Source of the DNA: Versatilivorator sp963663845
GTDB taxonomy: Bacteria; Acidobacteriota; Terriglobia; Versatilivoradales; Versatilivoraceae
Direction of reading: 5' to 3'
Length of the DNA: 64,000 nucleotides
NCBI GenBank assembly: GCA_963663845.2
Contig: OY760650.2
Span: 310,001 to 374,000, forward strand
Shown: piece after piece, positions 1 to 8,421 of the stretch
How the letters are laid out: each line of letters begins with the position of its first letter
Numbering within the stretch: position 1 is the stretch's first letter
The notes under the pieces: generated by a model
What the model was told of the DNA's origin: nothing
The model's input: only the letters and a program-made list of their open reading frames with translations
The model's database searches: none
Program-made: the position numbers and the translations under genes

Positions 1-124
1 CCCCACCCGAGTTGGAGAGAGACGGCGAGGAGCTCCGGCCCCAGCTCCAATAGAGCACCAGCAGCAGCACCGCCACCAGGGCGCCCAGCACTTTCAGTTG
101 TTTCTTCTGCTTGGGATCACTCAT
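1..124 (-). CDS. Partial membrane-anchored protein of the pilus operon (3' end outside window)
   Basis: The first 41 residues are visible. The start ATG (124-122) overlaps the last 8 bases of pilO, so translation is probably coupled. The N-terminus has a charged, lysine-rich cytoplasmic stretch (MSDPKQKKQLK), then one hydrophobic segment at about residues 12-27 and a short Ser-rich region. This is the layout of a single-pass inner-membrane protein. By position after pilM-pilN-pilO it takes the place of PilP, the lipoprotein that links PilNO to the PilQ secretin, but no lipobox is visible and the rest lies beyond the window. It could equally be a lineage-specific pilus accessory protein. Confidence 0.55.
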   Translation of the reverse strand, partial: MSDPKQKKQLKVLGALVAVLLLVLYWSWGRSSSPSLSNSGG

Positions 125-698
125 GGCCGGCCCCGATGAGAGTGGACAACTGAAGGTCCATGCGAATGCTGCCCGATCCTTCTCGCGTATCCTCCAGGTT
201 CAGCGAGTCGACGATGATGAACCTGGAGTGGTTTTCCAGAGCGTTCAGGAACCTGCGGATATTGCCGTAGCTCCCCTCGATCGGCAGCACCACGCTGAGT
301 TTGCGGGTGCCGAATCGGGTGTCGCGGTCGTACTGAAAGACTCCCCGGGTCTTGACCAGCCCCGCGTTGCGGCAGGCCCTCTCCAGCTCCCTGAGCAACT
401 CCGAATTCCCCCACTCCCGGGAGAAGAGGTTCTGCCGTTTGAACTCCTGGAAGCGCGACTGGCTCTCCCGCATCCGGGTCTCGATCCGGTGGAGCTTGTC
501 GCGGACGGTCCGCCGCTGCCTGAGCTGAAATTGCACCTCCCGGGCCCTGGCGGTGACGATCTGGTCGGCCAGGATCACCGGACGCACCAGCAGGATGTAA
601 ACGGGCAGATTCAGCAGGCACAGCCCCAGCAACGTCCACAGGACCAGCCGCTGCTTCCCGGGATCGGGTCTGCGAATTCTGGCGGCTCCGTTCGGCAT
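117..698 (-). CDS. pilO: Type IV pilus inner-membrane platform protein PilO
   Basis: The protein has 193 residues: a basic N-terminus, one membrane segment at about residues 20-42, a charged coiled-coil stretch (about 50-100), then a ferredoxin-like periplasmic domain ending in a GSYGNIRRFLNAL-type motif typical of PilO/GspM-like proteins. PilO pairs with PilN to form the periplasmic part of the alignment complex that joins the PilM ring to the secretin. The ATG directly follows the pilN stop codon with no gap, and its own end overlaps the next gene by 8 bases, so this belongs to the pilB-C-M-N-O transcript. A general-secretion GspM role is possible, but the PilM and PilN neighbours favour pili. 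Confidence 0.88.
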   Translation of the reverse strand: MPNGAARIRRPDPGKQRLVLWTLLGLCLLNLPVYILLVRPVILADQIVTARAREVQFQLRQRRTVRDKLHRIETRMRESQSRFQEFKRQNLFSREWGNSELLRELERACRNAGLVKTRGVFQYDRDTRFGTRKLSVVLPIEGSYGNIRRFLNALENHSRFIIVDSLNLEDTREGSGSIRMDLQLSTLIGAGHE

Positions 699-1328
699 TT
701 AAGGAACGCTCCCCGGACCGTGGTCGAACGGCGGCCCCCCGGCTCGGGCCTGCTCCCGCAGGGGTCGAGCCCGATAGTTCACTTGCAGCCCGTAGTGCTT
801 CCCGACGAAGTTGGGGCTCTTCGACAGGTCTTCGCTCACCAGGTTGACCTGGTAGAAATCGGAGTCCGCCTCCAGCCGCGCAATGAACTCGATGTAGTCG
901 GCGCCGGAGCGGGCGTTGCAGAAAATCTCCACCACGATTTCGCTCTCGGCGATCCTGGGCGTGATGGCCACGATCTGGACCCGGTGGGGGACCAGGTTCT
1001 CCAACCGGTTGAGGAAGCGGGTCCAGGAGAAGGTCCTGCGGGCGATCAGGGGATTGAGGTAGTCCACCAGGTTCAGAAAATCCTCGGTTTCCGGCCGTTG
1101 CAGCCGCGCCCAGATCTGCTGCTGCTCCTGCTCCAGCCTGGCGGCCTCTGCCGTCTGATCGGCCAGCTCCCGGTTCAGTCGCAGGCTCTGGGAGCGGTGG
1201 GCCAGGTAGAGCAAGAGGTTGGCGGTCGAGAGACCGGCCAGGACCAGGCCCAGCAGCAGCGATGCCGCATAGAACCTGCGGTTGTTGAAAAAGGGCTTGG
1301 AGGCAAGATTGAGGGGGACTTTCAGCAT
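699..1328 (-). CDS. pilN: Type IV pilus assembly protein PilN
   Basis: The product has 209 residues when started at the ATG of MLKVPLNLASKPF, one base after the pilM stop codon. An upstream in-frame ATG (1367) would overlap pilM by 38 bases and is less likely. The N-terminal NLASKPFFNNRR motif is the conserved cytoplasmic tail that PilN inserts into PilM. A membrane helix follows at about residues 22-45, then a coiled coil (about 50-80) and a PilN/GspL-like periplasmic domain. It works with PilO and PilM in the inner-membrane alignment complex. Confidence 0.9.
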   Translation of the reverse strand: MLKVPLNLASKPFFNNRRFYAASLLLGLVLAGLSTANLLLYLAHRSQSLRLNRELADQTAEAARLEQEQQQIWARLQRPETEDFLNLVDYLNPLIARRTFSWTRFLNRLENLVPHRVQIVAITPRIAESEIVVEIFCNARSGADYIEFIARLEADSDFYQVNLVSEDLSKSPNFVGKHYGLQVNYRARPLREQARAGGPPFDHGPGSVP

Positions 1329-1329
1329 C

Positions 1330-2352
1330 TCAGAATTTTCCCAGGGCCAAGCCCAGTGCCGGGGCAAGGAGGTGGTGGACCAGGTTGGAGGGCACCGCCT
1401 GTTTCCATTGAACAGCCCCCCAAGCGTCCAGGTTGGAGACCGAAGCCCGAGTACGCTCCGCCAGAGACGACAGCTCCGACTCGGAAAAGTCCCGCGGGAA
1501 CGAGAGGTAGACCTTGTCCACCCCGGAGGCTCCCAGCTTGTCCTGAGTGTACATCAGGCAGGGATGGATCTCTTCGTAGGGGTCCGCCGACCAATTCACC
1601 ATCAGGTCCATGGGACTCTCGAAGTCGTAATCGGTGTGGCGATAGAAGACCACGGCCTCCTGCTGAATGATCAGCGAGGAGATGTTGGAGGAACGAACCC
1701 TCATGAACAGGACGGATTTCCGAATCTCGTCCCGGTGTTGACGGGCCAGGAGCTCATAGGCGGCAAAGGTGGACAGGGTGACGAAGCCCACGTGAATTCC
1801 CAGAGATTCGAAAACCTCTTCGAACTGCGCCAGAACTGCCTTGTGGATGTTGGCCGTGATGACGTGGTGCTTGCCGGCTTCAGTCCTTTGCTCCACAAAG
1901 CTCAGGTGAGATTCGTCGATATCGTAGGGGATGGTCTTCCTGAGCTTCCACTTGAGAAGCTCTGTTTTCTCCTCCCGCTTCGAGGGCAGGGTATCGAAAG
2001 GATGAATGGCGACCCGGGCGCAGGCATCGGGAATAGCCAGGGAAATCCTGTGGGTGCCGACTCCGGCCTTGGCGAAGGCTGCCCTGATGATTTTCCCGAG
2101 CTCCTCGATGGATTTCACGCCGGGTTCGGTCAAGGAAGTCTCGACCAGTCCCTGCGGGATATTCTCGACCGCAAAACCGTCAACCCGGTGGGAACGACGC
2201 GGGTCCAGCCGCGCCACCGAGAAAAACTGGCGCGAGAGCTCGCAGGCGACTCCCGGCAAACGCGGCTCGAAGTAACCGCGCAGACGAGACCGAAGGCGCC
2301 TCCGGCCCGAATCCTTCCCCGATGAGCGGCTCGAGCGGGACAGTTCCATCAT
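1330..2352 (-). CDS. pilM: Type IV pilus assembly protein PilM (actin-like ATPase fold)
   Basis: 340 residues. The sequence shows the PilM/SHS2 layout: an N-terminal basic tail, a segment with FAVENIPQGLVETSLTEPGVKS, the KWKLRKTIPYDIDE stretch typical of PilM proteins, and a C-terminal nucleotide-binding lobe. PilM forms a cytoplasmic ring that docks the PilB/PilT motor ATPases onto PilN. Two consecutive ATG codons (2352 and 2349) could start it. It sits 21 bases downstream of pilB and one base upstream of pilN, so it is clearly co-transcribed with them. Confidence 0.88.
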   Translation of the reverse strand: MMELSRSSRSSGKDSGRRRLRSRLRGYFEPRLPGVACELSRQFFSVARLDPRRSHRVDGFAVENIPQGLVETSLTEPGVKSIEELGKIIRAAFAKAGVGTHRISLAIPDACARVAIHPFDTLPSKREEKTELLKWKLRKTIPYDIDESHLSFVEQRTEAGKHHVITANIHKAVLAQFEEVFESLGIHVGFVTLSTFAAYELLARQHRDEIRKSVLFMRVRSSNISSLIIQQEAVVFYRHTDYDFESPMDLMVNWSADPYEEIHPCLMYTQDKLGASGVDKVYLSFPRDFSESELSSLAERTRASVSNLDAWGAVQWKQAVPSNLVHHLLAPALGLALGKF

Positions 2353-2373
2353 CGTTTCCAGTATCTCCGGTGT

Positions 2374-4008
2374 TCAGCCCTCGATAAAGGTGACCTTGTT
2401 GATCTCCCTCAGACTGGTTTCCCCGGAGAAGGCCTTTTGCAGGGCGCAGTCCCGAAGCGAAGTCATTCCGTCTTCCAGAGCCGCCCTCTTGATCTCCGAG
2501 GCCGGCCTGCGCTCCAGGATCATCTCGCGGATGCGGTCCGAGAGGTCCAGCAGTTCGTGAATGGCCGTTCGCCCCCGGTAGCCCGTCCCTCCGCATTCCA
2601 GGCACCCGGCTCCCTCGGAGAAAACTTGCTGTCCGGCGGCCACCTCCGACAGCCCCGATTCGGCCAGCAGGGCCGCGTCCGCCCGGAAGGGCCGCTTGCA
2701 GTGGTCGCAAATCACCCGGACCAGGCGCTGCGCCAGGATGCAGTTCAAGGCGGAGACGAAGTTGTAGGGCTCCACCCCCATGTTCATGAATCGACCCAGC
2801 ACGTCCACCACGTTGTTGGCATGCACCGTGGTGAAGACCAGGTGGCCGGTGAGAGCCGACTGAATGGCGATCTGGGCCGTCTCCGAATCCCGGATCTCAC
2901 CCACCATGATCTTGTCGGGATCGTGCCGCAGAATGGAGCGCAGTCCGCGGGCGAAGGTCAGCCCCTTCTTCTCGTTCACCGGAATCTGGGTGATCCCCTT
3001 GAGCTGATATTCGACGGGATCCTCGATGGTGATGATCTTGTCTTCTTCGGATTTGATCTCCGAAACCGCCGCATAGAGGGTGGTCGTCTTGCCGCTGCCG
3101 GTGGGACCGGTGACCAGCACCATCCCGTAAGGCTCGCGAATGTAGCGGCGAAACTTTCTCAGGTCGGATGGGTTGAATCCCACCACATCCAGGTTGAGCT
3201 GGCTGAACTTCTCGCTCATCGACTCCTTGTCCAGCACCCGCAGCACCGCATCCTCGCCATGGATGGAAGGCATGATGGAGACGCGAAAGTCGATGCGGCG
3301 GCCCTTGTAGCGGACCCGGAAGCGCCCGTCCTGGGGGATGCGCCGTTCGGCGATATCGAGTTCGGACATGACCTTGATCCGGGAGATGATGGTGGAGTGA
3401 TGCTCCTTGGCAATGGGCGCCATGGCCTGCTGGAGAACGCCGTCGATCCGGTACTTGATGATGACGTCGTTGTCTTCGGTATGGATGTGGATGTCGCTGG
3501 CTCGGCGCTCCAGGGCGTTGAAGATGGTGGAGTCCACCAGGCGGATGATGGGGCTCTCCGCCTCGTCGGTCAGCTTCTCGATGGAGATCTCTTCGCCGGT
3601 CTCGTCCTCCTTGATCAGGGTCAGGCCCTCGGTGGCTTCCTCCAGCACCCGCTGGGAAGACTCGCTCTTCTTGAGTATGTCGCCGATCTGGGAGGCCCGG
3701 GCGACCCGCACCACCAGCCGCTTTCCCAGCAGCGTGCCCAACTCATCCTGCAGCATCAACTCGCTCGGGTCTGCAATCGCCACCATCAGGGCGCCATTGA
3801 CTCTCTTGAGCGGGACGAAGTTGTAGCGGAACATCCACTCCGCCGGGATGTCGCGGAAGAGTTCCGGATCCATGGGGAAGTTCGCCAGATCCACGAATTC
3901 GCAGCGGTAGCGCTGGGCCAGGTGGCGAGCCTGCTGCTCCTCTTCCCCGGCGCCCAGGTTCCGGTCCACCGCCGAGGGGTCCTGAAGGGGTTGATTCCGG
4001 GTATTCAT
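2374..4008 (-). CDS. pilB: Type IV pilus extension ATPase PilB / GspE family
   Basis: 544 residues, close to the family length. Residues about 20-130 form the N-terminal MshEN/GspE_N region. The ATPase core carries Walker A GPTGSGKTT at 301-309 and the Asp-box/Walker B region with KIMVGEIRDSETA. A four-cysteine zinc site (ICDHCK ... CLECGG) lies near the C-terminus, as in PilB and GspE but not in PilT. It powers pilin polymerisation at the inner membrane. The gene lies 15 bases downstream of pilC and upstream of pilM. The pilM-N-O set makes pilus assembly more likely than type II secretion, although the enzyme family alone does not separate them. Confidence 0.93.
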   Translation of the reverse strand: MNTRNQPLQDPSAVDRNLGAGEEEQQARHLAQRYRCEFVDLANFPMDPELFRDIPAEWMFRYNFVPLKRVNGALMVAIADPSELMLQDELGTLLGKRLVVRVARASQIGDILKKSESSQRVLEEATEGLTLIKEDETGEEISIEKLTDEAESPIIRLVDSTIFNALERRASDIHIHTEDNDVIIKYRIDGVLQQAMAPIAKEHHSTIISRIKVMSELDIAERRIPQDGRFRVRYKGRRIDFRVSIMPSIHGEDAVLRVLDKESMSEKFSQLNLDVVGFNPSDLRKFRRYIREPYGMVLVTGPTGSGKTTTLYAAVSEIKSEEDKIITIEDPVEYQLKGITQIPVNEKKGLTFARGLRSILRHDPDKIMVGEIRDSETAQIAIQSALTGHLVFTTVHANNVVDVLGRFMNMGVEPYNFVSALNCILAQRLVRVICDHCKRPFRADAALLAESGLSEVAAGQQVFSEGAGCLECGGTGYRGRTAIHELLDLSDRIREMILERRPASEIKRAALEDGMTSLRDCALQKAFSGETSLREINKVTFIEG

Positions 4009-4023
4009 GCGGTCTCTCCCCCT

Positions 4024-5238
4024 TCAGGCCACCAGGCGGGACGACAGGCTGAAAATGGGAAGGTAGAGGGCAATCAGCACGAAGGCGACGATGATGGCCA
4101 GAATCATGAGAAGGATCGGCTCGATATAGGTAAAGAGCTGGTTCAAGCGGGTGTTGACTTCGTCGTCATAGAAGTCGGCCACGTGGCCGAGCATCTCGCT
4201 CAGGTTGCCGCTGGACTCTCCCACTTCAATCATCTCGATGGCCACTTCCGGCACCACGCCGCTGGGTTCCAGGCTCCTGGAGAGGGACTGGCCCTCCCTG
4301 ACGGCCACTACGGCCCGGTTGAGGGCCTGGGTCACCACCCGGTTGCCGGTCGAGTCGGCCACAATCTCCAGGGAGCCCACCAGGGGCGTGCCTCCGGAGA
4401 GCAGGGTGGACAGCGTCCGACTGAGCTGGGCGAAGAGGAACTGGCTCCAGACCTCGCCGATGACCGGCAGCTTCAGCTTGAGCCTGTCGATGCGGGACCG
4501 TCCCCGGATGCTGCGGGCCCACAGGGTCAGGACAACCAGCAACGCCCCCGAGACCAGCATTCCCGCCACGAGATGCCCGCGAATGGCCTGCGAGACGTCG
4601 ACCAGCAGCATCGTCATGGCCGGCAGCGCGGCATCCATCCCGGCGTAGAACTGGGCGAACCGGGGAACCACCTCGGCCAGCAGGAAGGACACCAGGACCA
4701 CCAGCAGAACCGCCAATATGGAAGGGTAGGTGAGCGCCGTCCTGATCTTGTTGCGAGTGGCGTTGACCGTCTTCTGATATTGAATGAAACGGGCCAGGAC
4801 CTCTTCCAGCCCCCCGCTCTTTTCTCCGGCGAACAGGGAGGCGGTATAGACCCTGGGAAAGATTCCCTGGGCTTCAAAGGCTTCGGAAAGCAGGGCGCCG
4901 CCCTTGACCCGTTCGCTGATATCCAGGAGTATGGTGCGAAACTGTTCGTCCTTCTCCCGCTGGGTCAGCAGTTCCAGAGACTTCAGAATCGGCAGTCCCG
5001 CCCCGATCAGGGCCAGGAACTGCTGGTTGAAAATGACGAATTCCCGCGACTTGATCTTCCGGCGGCCCGCCGACAGCGGCAGCAGGGTGGACAGGCTCCT
5101 GCCCTTTTCCCGCACCGAATAGACAAGGAACCCCTGATCCTCCAGGCGCCGCCTCAACTCCGATTCGGAGACGGAGTTGTAGCTGGCGTTGACGACCCTT
5201 CCGCTGGGATCAGCCAGGCGACAGAGAAACTCGGCCAA
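4024..5238 (-). CDS. pilC: Type IV pilus inner-membrane platform protein PilC / GspF family
   Basis: 404 residues with two repeated T2SSF domains (about 70-195 and 270-395) and three membrane segments near residues 170-195, 222-242 and 375-400. Conserved F-domain motifs are visible (GLPILKSLELL and GGTPLVGSLEIV; GEKSGGLEEVL and GESSGNLSEML). The start is a TTG codon preceded by the ribosome-binding sequence GAGGTGA six bases upstream, the only well-placed site. PilC is the rotating platform on which PilB acts. It lies just upstream of pilB on the same strand. Confidence 0.93.
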   Translation of the reverse strand: MAEFLCRLADPSGRVVNASYNSVSESELRRRLEDQGFLVYSVREKGRSLSTLLPLSAGRRKIKSREFVIFNQQFLALIGAGLPILKSLELLTQREKDEQFRTILLDISERVKGGALLSEAFEAQGIFPRVYTASLFAGEKSGGLEEVLARFIQYQKTVNATRNKIRTALTYPSILAVLLVVLVSFLLAEVVPRFAQFYAGMDAALPAMTMLLVDVSQAIRGHLVAGMLVSGALLVVLTLWARSIRGRSRIDRLKLKLPVIGEVWSQFLFAQLSRTLSTLLSGGTPLVGSLEIVADSTGNRVVTQALNRAVVAVREGQSLSRSLEPSGVVPEVAIEMIEVGESSGNLSEMLGHVADFYDDEVNTRLNQLFTYIEPILLMILAIIVAFVLIALYLPIFSLSSRLVA

Positions 5239-5322
5239 GGTGGGTCACCTCGATGCTTGGGGGGAACACCCCCAGCCGGTGCTCCCGAACGGCAAGCCCT
5301 TCCGATGAGGGCGACTGCCGCC

Positions 5323-5988
5323 TCAGGGGAGGCCGGCTGCTTCCGAATCCGCGGGGGGCTGGAACTCGAACAGGCCTTTGCGGATGCCTCCATTCTCGCG
5401 AATGTTGGTGAAGATGAAGTCGTTCCTGGCTCCGCTCCGTTCGATCAGGGCCACCCGCTGCAGTTGCATCCGGCCCGGATCGTATTCCAACAGCACCCCC
5501 GCCAGCGGGCCGGCAGCCTTGCCCGGGGTGGCGGCCAGCACCCTGTTGCCGGCAAAGAAGGGCTTTTCCCGAGCCCATTCGATCCTGGAAAAATCTCTCT
5601 TCAGGTCCCCCCGTCCCAACAGGAACAGAAAGGGCAGGCGCCGATCGCGGCTGCGGCCGACGCGGCTCTTCTGGACCTGCTTCCGATCGGGAAGATGGAA
5701 GTGAATGGTCTCACCGTCGGACAGGAACAACTTTTGCTCGGGTTCCCGATATTCCCACCGCATGAAACCGGGCCGGCGCAGGAATACCTGGCCCGATTCC
5801 GTCCTGGGCCGGCGTCCGGGCAAGCCGTAGCTCTGCACGAAGTTCATTTGGAGATCCCGCATCCCGGAATATTTCCGCTGCAGGGCGGCGACGTCATCCT
5901 CGATCCGAGGGTCCCCGGCCTCAAGCAGTCCCGGGAAGCAGGCCAGAAGAAGCCCAACCGGAATCCACCCCATCATTGGCGGGCGCAT
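5323..5988 (-). CDS. lolA: LolA-like outer-membrane lipoprotein carrier protein
   Basis: With the ATG at 5988 the product is 221 residues and starts with a signal peptide (MRPPMMGWIPVGLLLACFPGLLEAG). The mature part has the LolA pattern: YSGMRDLQMNFVQSYG, SGQVFLRRPGFMRWEY and DGETIHFHLPDRKQVQ. LolA carries lipoproteins across the periplasm from the inner-membrane LolCDE complex to the outer membrane. An AAGGAG ribosome site precedes the ATG by about 10 bases. An in-frame extension to 6057 exists but runs into the repeat upstream and would spoil the signal peptide. It is located between a response regulator and pilC; no lolCDE is present here. Confidence 0.82.
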   Translation of the reverse strand: MRPPMMGWIPVGLLLACFPGLLEAGDPRIEDDVAALQRKYSGMRDLQMNFVQSYGLPGRRPRTESGQVFLRRPGFMRWEYREPEQKLFLSDGETIHFHLPDRKQVQKSRVGRSRDRRLPFLFLLGRGDLKRDFSRIEWAREKPFFAGNRVLAATPGKAAGPLAGVLLEYDPGRMQLQRVALIERSGARNDFIFTNIRENGGIRKGLFEFQPPADSEAAGLP

Positions 5989-6010
5989 GAAAGCTCGATC
6001 TCCTTGGTAA

Positions 6011-6039
6011 AGTATACAAGCAATTGACCCGCATTTCTC
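6011..6039 (-). promoter_or_regulatory. Possible promoter of the LolA-like gene
   Basis: On the minus strand a TATACT hexamer lies at 6016-6011, about 22 bases before the ATG at 5988. Seventeen bases upstream is GAGAAA, a poor match for a -35 box, and that hexamer falls inside the 30-bp repeat at 6028-6057. The -10 box is good; the -35 assignment is weak. Confidence 0.35.
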
Positions 6040-6057
6040 ACCAGGGGGCGTGATCAT
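6028..6057. repeat. 30-bp dispersed repeat, copy 1 (near-identical copy at 51737-51766)
   Basis: The sequence beginning CCCGCATTTCTCACCAGG and ending TGATCAT matches 51737-51766 at 29 of 30 positions by eye. It overlaps the stop codon of the response regulator (6054-6056) and lies directly upstream of the lolA -10 box. A third, inverted and shorter copy (CCTGGTGAGATATGCGGG) is at 51966-51983. Confidence 0.75.
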
Positions 6058-6752
6058 TCCACCGGGTCGCGGAAGCAGTAGCCGACCCCCCTGACCGTGT
6101 GAATGAGGTCCCGGTGCTCTCCCAGCTTCTTGCGTACGGCCCGCACGTGCACGTCGATGTTGCGGTCCACTACCGAGGCGTTCTCTCCAATGACCCGGCT
6201 CAGGAGCTGGTCCCGAGTGAACACCCGGCCGGGGCTGGCCGCCAGGACATGAAGCAGCCGGAACTCGGTGGCGGTCAGATCCACCGGCCTCCGACCCAGT
6301 TGGACCTGGTGCTGCTCCCGGTCGATGAGCATGGGCCCGCGTACCAGCGGCTGGGCGGACGCCCGCTCCTCCTGAAGCGGACCCCGGCGCAGCACCGCCC
6401 GGATTCTACCCAGCAGCTCCTTGGGGCTGAAGGGTTTGGTGAGGTAGTCGTCGGCCCCCAGGTCGAGCCCCATCAGAATGTCCCTCTCTTCTCCCTTGGC
6501 CGTCACCATGATGATTCGGACATGCCGCGTCGCAGAATCGGCCTTGAGCTGTTGACAGACCTCGAGGCCATCCAGTCCGGGCAGCATCAGATCCAGCAGG
6601 ACCAGGTCCGGGAGGGTCTCCCGGACCCACTGAAGCGCCTTTTCCCCGTCCGCAACCGCGGAGGTTCGATACCCTTCCCGCTTGAGGTTGTATGCGATGA
6701 CCTCGCGGATGTCGGCTTCGTCCTCAACGATGACGACCTTTTGCGATTTCAC
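6054..6752 (-). CDS. OmpR/PhoB-family response regulator
   Basis: 232 residues. The receiver domain (1-120) has the full active site: E10/D11, phospho-acceptor D54 (LLDLMLPG), T84 and K106 (TKPF). The C-terminal winged-helix DNA-binding domain (about 135-230) ends with the usual HTVRGVGYCF motif. It most resembles PhoB in the receiver, but no histidine kinase lies next to it in the window, so the signal is unknown. It is transcribed toward lolA and the pil genes, with 65 bases to the lolA ATG. A TATAAT hexamer on the minus strand at 6817-6812 could be its -10 box, without a clear -35. Confidence 0.92.
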   Translation of the reverse strand: MKSQKVVIVEDEADIREVIAYNLKREGYRTSAVADGEKALQWVRETLPDLVLLDLMLPGLDGLEVCQQLKADSATRHVRIIMVTAKGEERDILMGLDLGADDYLTKPFSPKELLGRIRAVLRRGPLQEERASAQPLVRGPMLIDREQHQVQLGRRPVDLTATEFRLLHVLAASPGRVFTRDQLLSRVIGENASVVDRNIDVHVRAVRKKLGEHRDLIHTVRGVGYCFRDPVE

Positions 6753-6859
6753 CGGGGGGCTCTCCTGGCTTTCCGGTTCAGGGGCCGGGGAGGCTATCGC
6801 GCCACGAAGCCATTATAGGTTACTTCCCGGTGGTTGGGTGGCGCTGCGATTTCCGGGCC

Positions 6860-7029
6860 TGAAACAAACGCCGGCGCCGAATGGCTGGAAACCGGTTCAG
6901 AGTCACGCATGGGCAGAATTTTGATTCACATCGATGCACAGGATGCACAGGATTTTTCTTCTTTGACAAACGCCGGCGACCGGTGGTTGGAAACCGGTTC
7001 AAAGTCACGCATGAGCAGAGGGTTTATTG
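6860..7029. repeat. Two tandem copies of repeat family R2, one carrying a solo R1 end
   Basis: Copy one (6860-6926) and copy two (6964-7029) share a CAAACGCCGGCG start, a TGGAAACCGGTTCA middle and AGTCACGCATG. Copies on the other strand are at 31367-31434 and 54960-55009. Each copy is followed directly by the ATCGATGCACAGGATG-type end of family R1: a lone end at 6928-6953 and a full R1 element from 7030. Nothing in the block looks coding. Confidence 0.8.
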
Positions 7030-7179
7030 ACATGGATGGACAGGATGCACAGGATTTTTTCCGGAGACGGCTGGCTTGAAGTCCTGGATTTCCGCAAATC
7101 CGCCGCGATTACCGCCGGAGTCAGCTCTGCTGCTGCACCCTCCCATCCTGATTATCCTGTGCATCCTGTCTATCCATGT
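7030..7179 (-). repeat. R1 MITE-like element, copy a (150 bp)
   Basis: The ends are inverted repeats of a 9-bp period (GGATGCACA units) closing with ACATSSAT. The core keeps GACTCCGGCGG, GCGGATTTGC and the CCGTCTCCGGAAAAAATCC end found in copy b at 31215-31366. It lies in an island with R2 before it and R3 after it. Confidence 0.78.
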
Positions 7180-7254
7180 TCAAAAATCTTGTTCCCGATA
7201 GGCTATGAACTTCTCTTGTTTCACTCTCGTATGATCTGCCCGGCAGGGCGGGGG
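7180..7254 (+). repeat. R3 repeat, copy 1
   Basis: Shared marks are CTTGTTCCCGA(T/C)AGGC, TTTCACTCTCGTATGATC and a GGCRGGGCGGGGG end. It follows directly after an R1 element, as at 58161-58235; an inverted copy is at 54514-54620. Confidence 0.75.
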
Positions 7255-7261
7255 CGCCGCT

Positions 7262-7675
7262 TGTCTGAAACAACAGAAAAAAGAGGAATCCACGAAGACA
7301 CACGAAGGACGACAAAGGCACACGAAGCGGGGCGGCACTGCCGCATCGGCAGGGGCAGTGCCTCCTCGCGGAGCAAGAAGGATGGGAGGAGGCGCCCCTC
7401 CGGGAGCGCGGGCGTCTCGCCCGCATCCTCTGGGTTGGGTGGCCGCTCAGTTTCCCTGCGATGCGGGACCCGGCCACCCTGCCTGCCGGAACCGTCTGGG
7501 CTCGGCTGAAGCGGAATCGTGGGGCCGTTGCCGGTCGAGCCGGGTGGAGGAGAGGGGTGAGGCTGTGCCAGTGTTGTGCGGGCGGGACGCCCGCGCTCCC
7601 GGGGGGCTTCCTCCCGTGACGGCGTCGCAGCCAAGCAGGTCCATCGGTATTTGTGTCTATTCGTGTTCATTCAGG
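7262..7675. repeat. R4 repeat split by a nested GC-rich inverted-repeat element
   Basis: The left end (7262-7328) has TGAAACAACAG, GAGGAATCCACGAAGACA and ACGAAGGACGAC. The right end (7643-7675) has TTTGTGTCTATTCGTGTTC. At 27164-27246 the same two ends lie only about 8 bases apart on the opposite strand, so the interior here looks like an insertion. The interior holds GGGAGCGCGGGCGTCTCGCC at 7402 onward and its near-perfect inverted copy ending at 7600 (22 of 23 match), bounding a 199-bp block. Confidence 0.7.
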
Positions 7676-7740
7676 GTCTTCCCGAATCTATCTATTTTCG
7701 TTAGAGTTCAGGCGGCGACAACAAGGATGCGGGGCGAACA

Positions 7741-8421
7741 ATGGCGCGACGACTCTTGGCCGAGTGCTTTGGAACCTTCGCCCTGGTGTTTGCGGGAACC
7801 GGGGCGATCACCATCAACGAAGTGAGCGGGGGCGTGGTCTCCCACGTGGGCGTTGCCCTGACCTTCGGACTGGTGGTCCTGGCTACCATCTACGCCATCG
7901 GCAACGTCTCCGGCGCACACATCAATCCGGCGGTGACCTTGGGCTTCTGGTTTGCCGGGCGACTGGAAGGAGGCTGGGTCCTGCCCTATATCCTGAGCCA
8001 GTGCCTGGGCGGTCTGCTGGCCAGCGGAATGCTCCGCCTGCTCTTCAGCGGCCCCCTCACCCTGGGCGCCACCCGGCCGTCGGGACCCGCCTACCAGTCT
8101 TTCGTTCTGGAGATCATCCTCGCCTGGTTCCTGATGTTCGTGATCCTGAGCGTGTCCTCGGGTTCCAAGGAAGAGGGACTCATGGCCGGCGTGGCCATCG
8201 GCTCGGTGATTGCCCTGGAAGCCCTCTTTGCCGGTCCGATTTCGGGAGCCTCCATGAACCCGGCCCGCTCCCTGGCTCCGGCTCTGGTGACCGGACAGCT
8301 CAGCCATCTCTGGATCTACCTGACGGCTCCGGTCCTGGGAGCGCTGGCGGCGGTAGGCGCCTGCCGCTGCGTGCAGGATGAGGGATGTTGCGGCCCGACC
8401 CGAAAGGAGACCGCCTGTTGA
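7741..8421 (+). CDS. MIP/aquaporin family channel, probable metalloid channel
   Basis: 226 residues with six membrane helices and both pore half-helices: NPAVTLG at 62-68 and NPARSLAP at 173-180. These are the two NPA boxes of aquaporins and aquaglyceroporins. The C-terminus ends in a short cysteine-containing tail. Its stop codon overlaps the likely start of an arsenate reductase-like gene. In Sinorhizobium an aquaglyceroporin (AqpS) next to arsC lets arsenite leave the cell, and the same role is inferred here; water or glycerol transport cannot be excluded from sequence. The start follows directly on the repeat island, and no clear promoter was found. Confidence 0.88.
   Translation: MARRLLAECFGTFALVFAGTGAITINEVSGGVVSHVGVALTFGLVVLATIYAIGNVSGAHINPAVTLGFWFAGRLEGGWVLPYILSQCLGGLLASGMLRLLFSGPLTLGATRPSGPAYQSFVLEIILAWFLMFVILSVSSGSKEEGLMAGVAIGSVIALEALFAGPISGASMNPARSLAPALVTGQLSHLWIYLTAPVLGALAAVGACRCVQDEGCCGPTRKETAC

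Noticed and set aside
2437..6027. 1196-codon open frame on the plus strand
   Set aside because: It is antisense to pilB, pilC and lolA, which have strong family motifs. Its composition is low-complexity (His/Gln/Pro/Gly), as expected for the complement of GC-rich genes.
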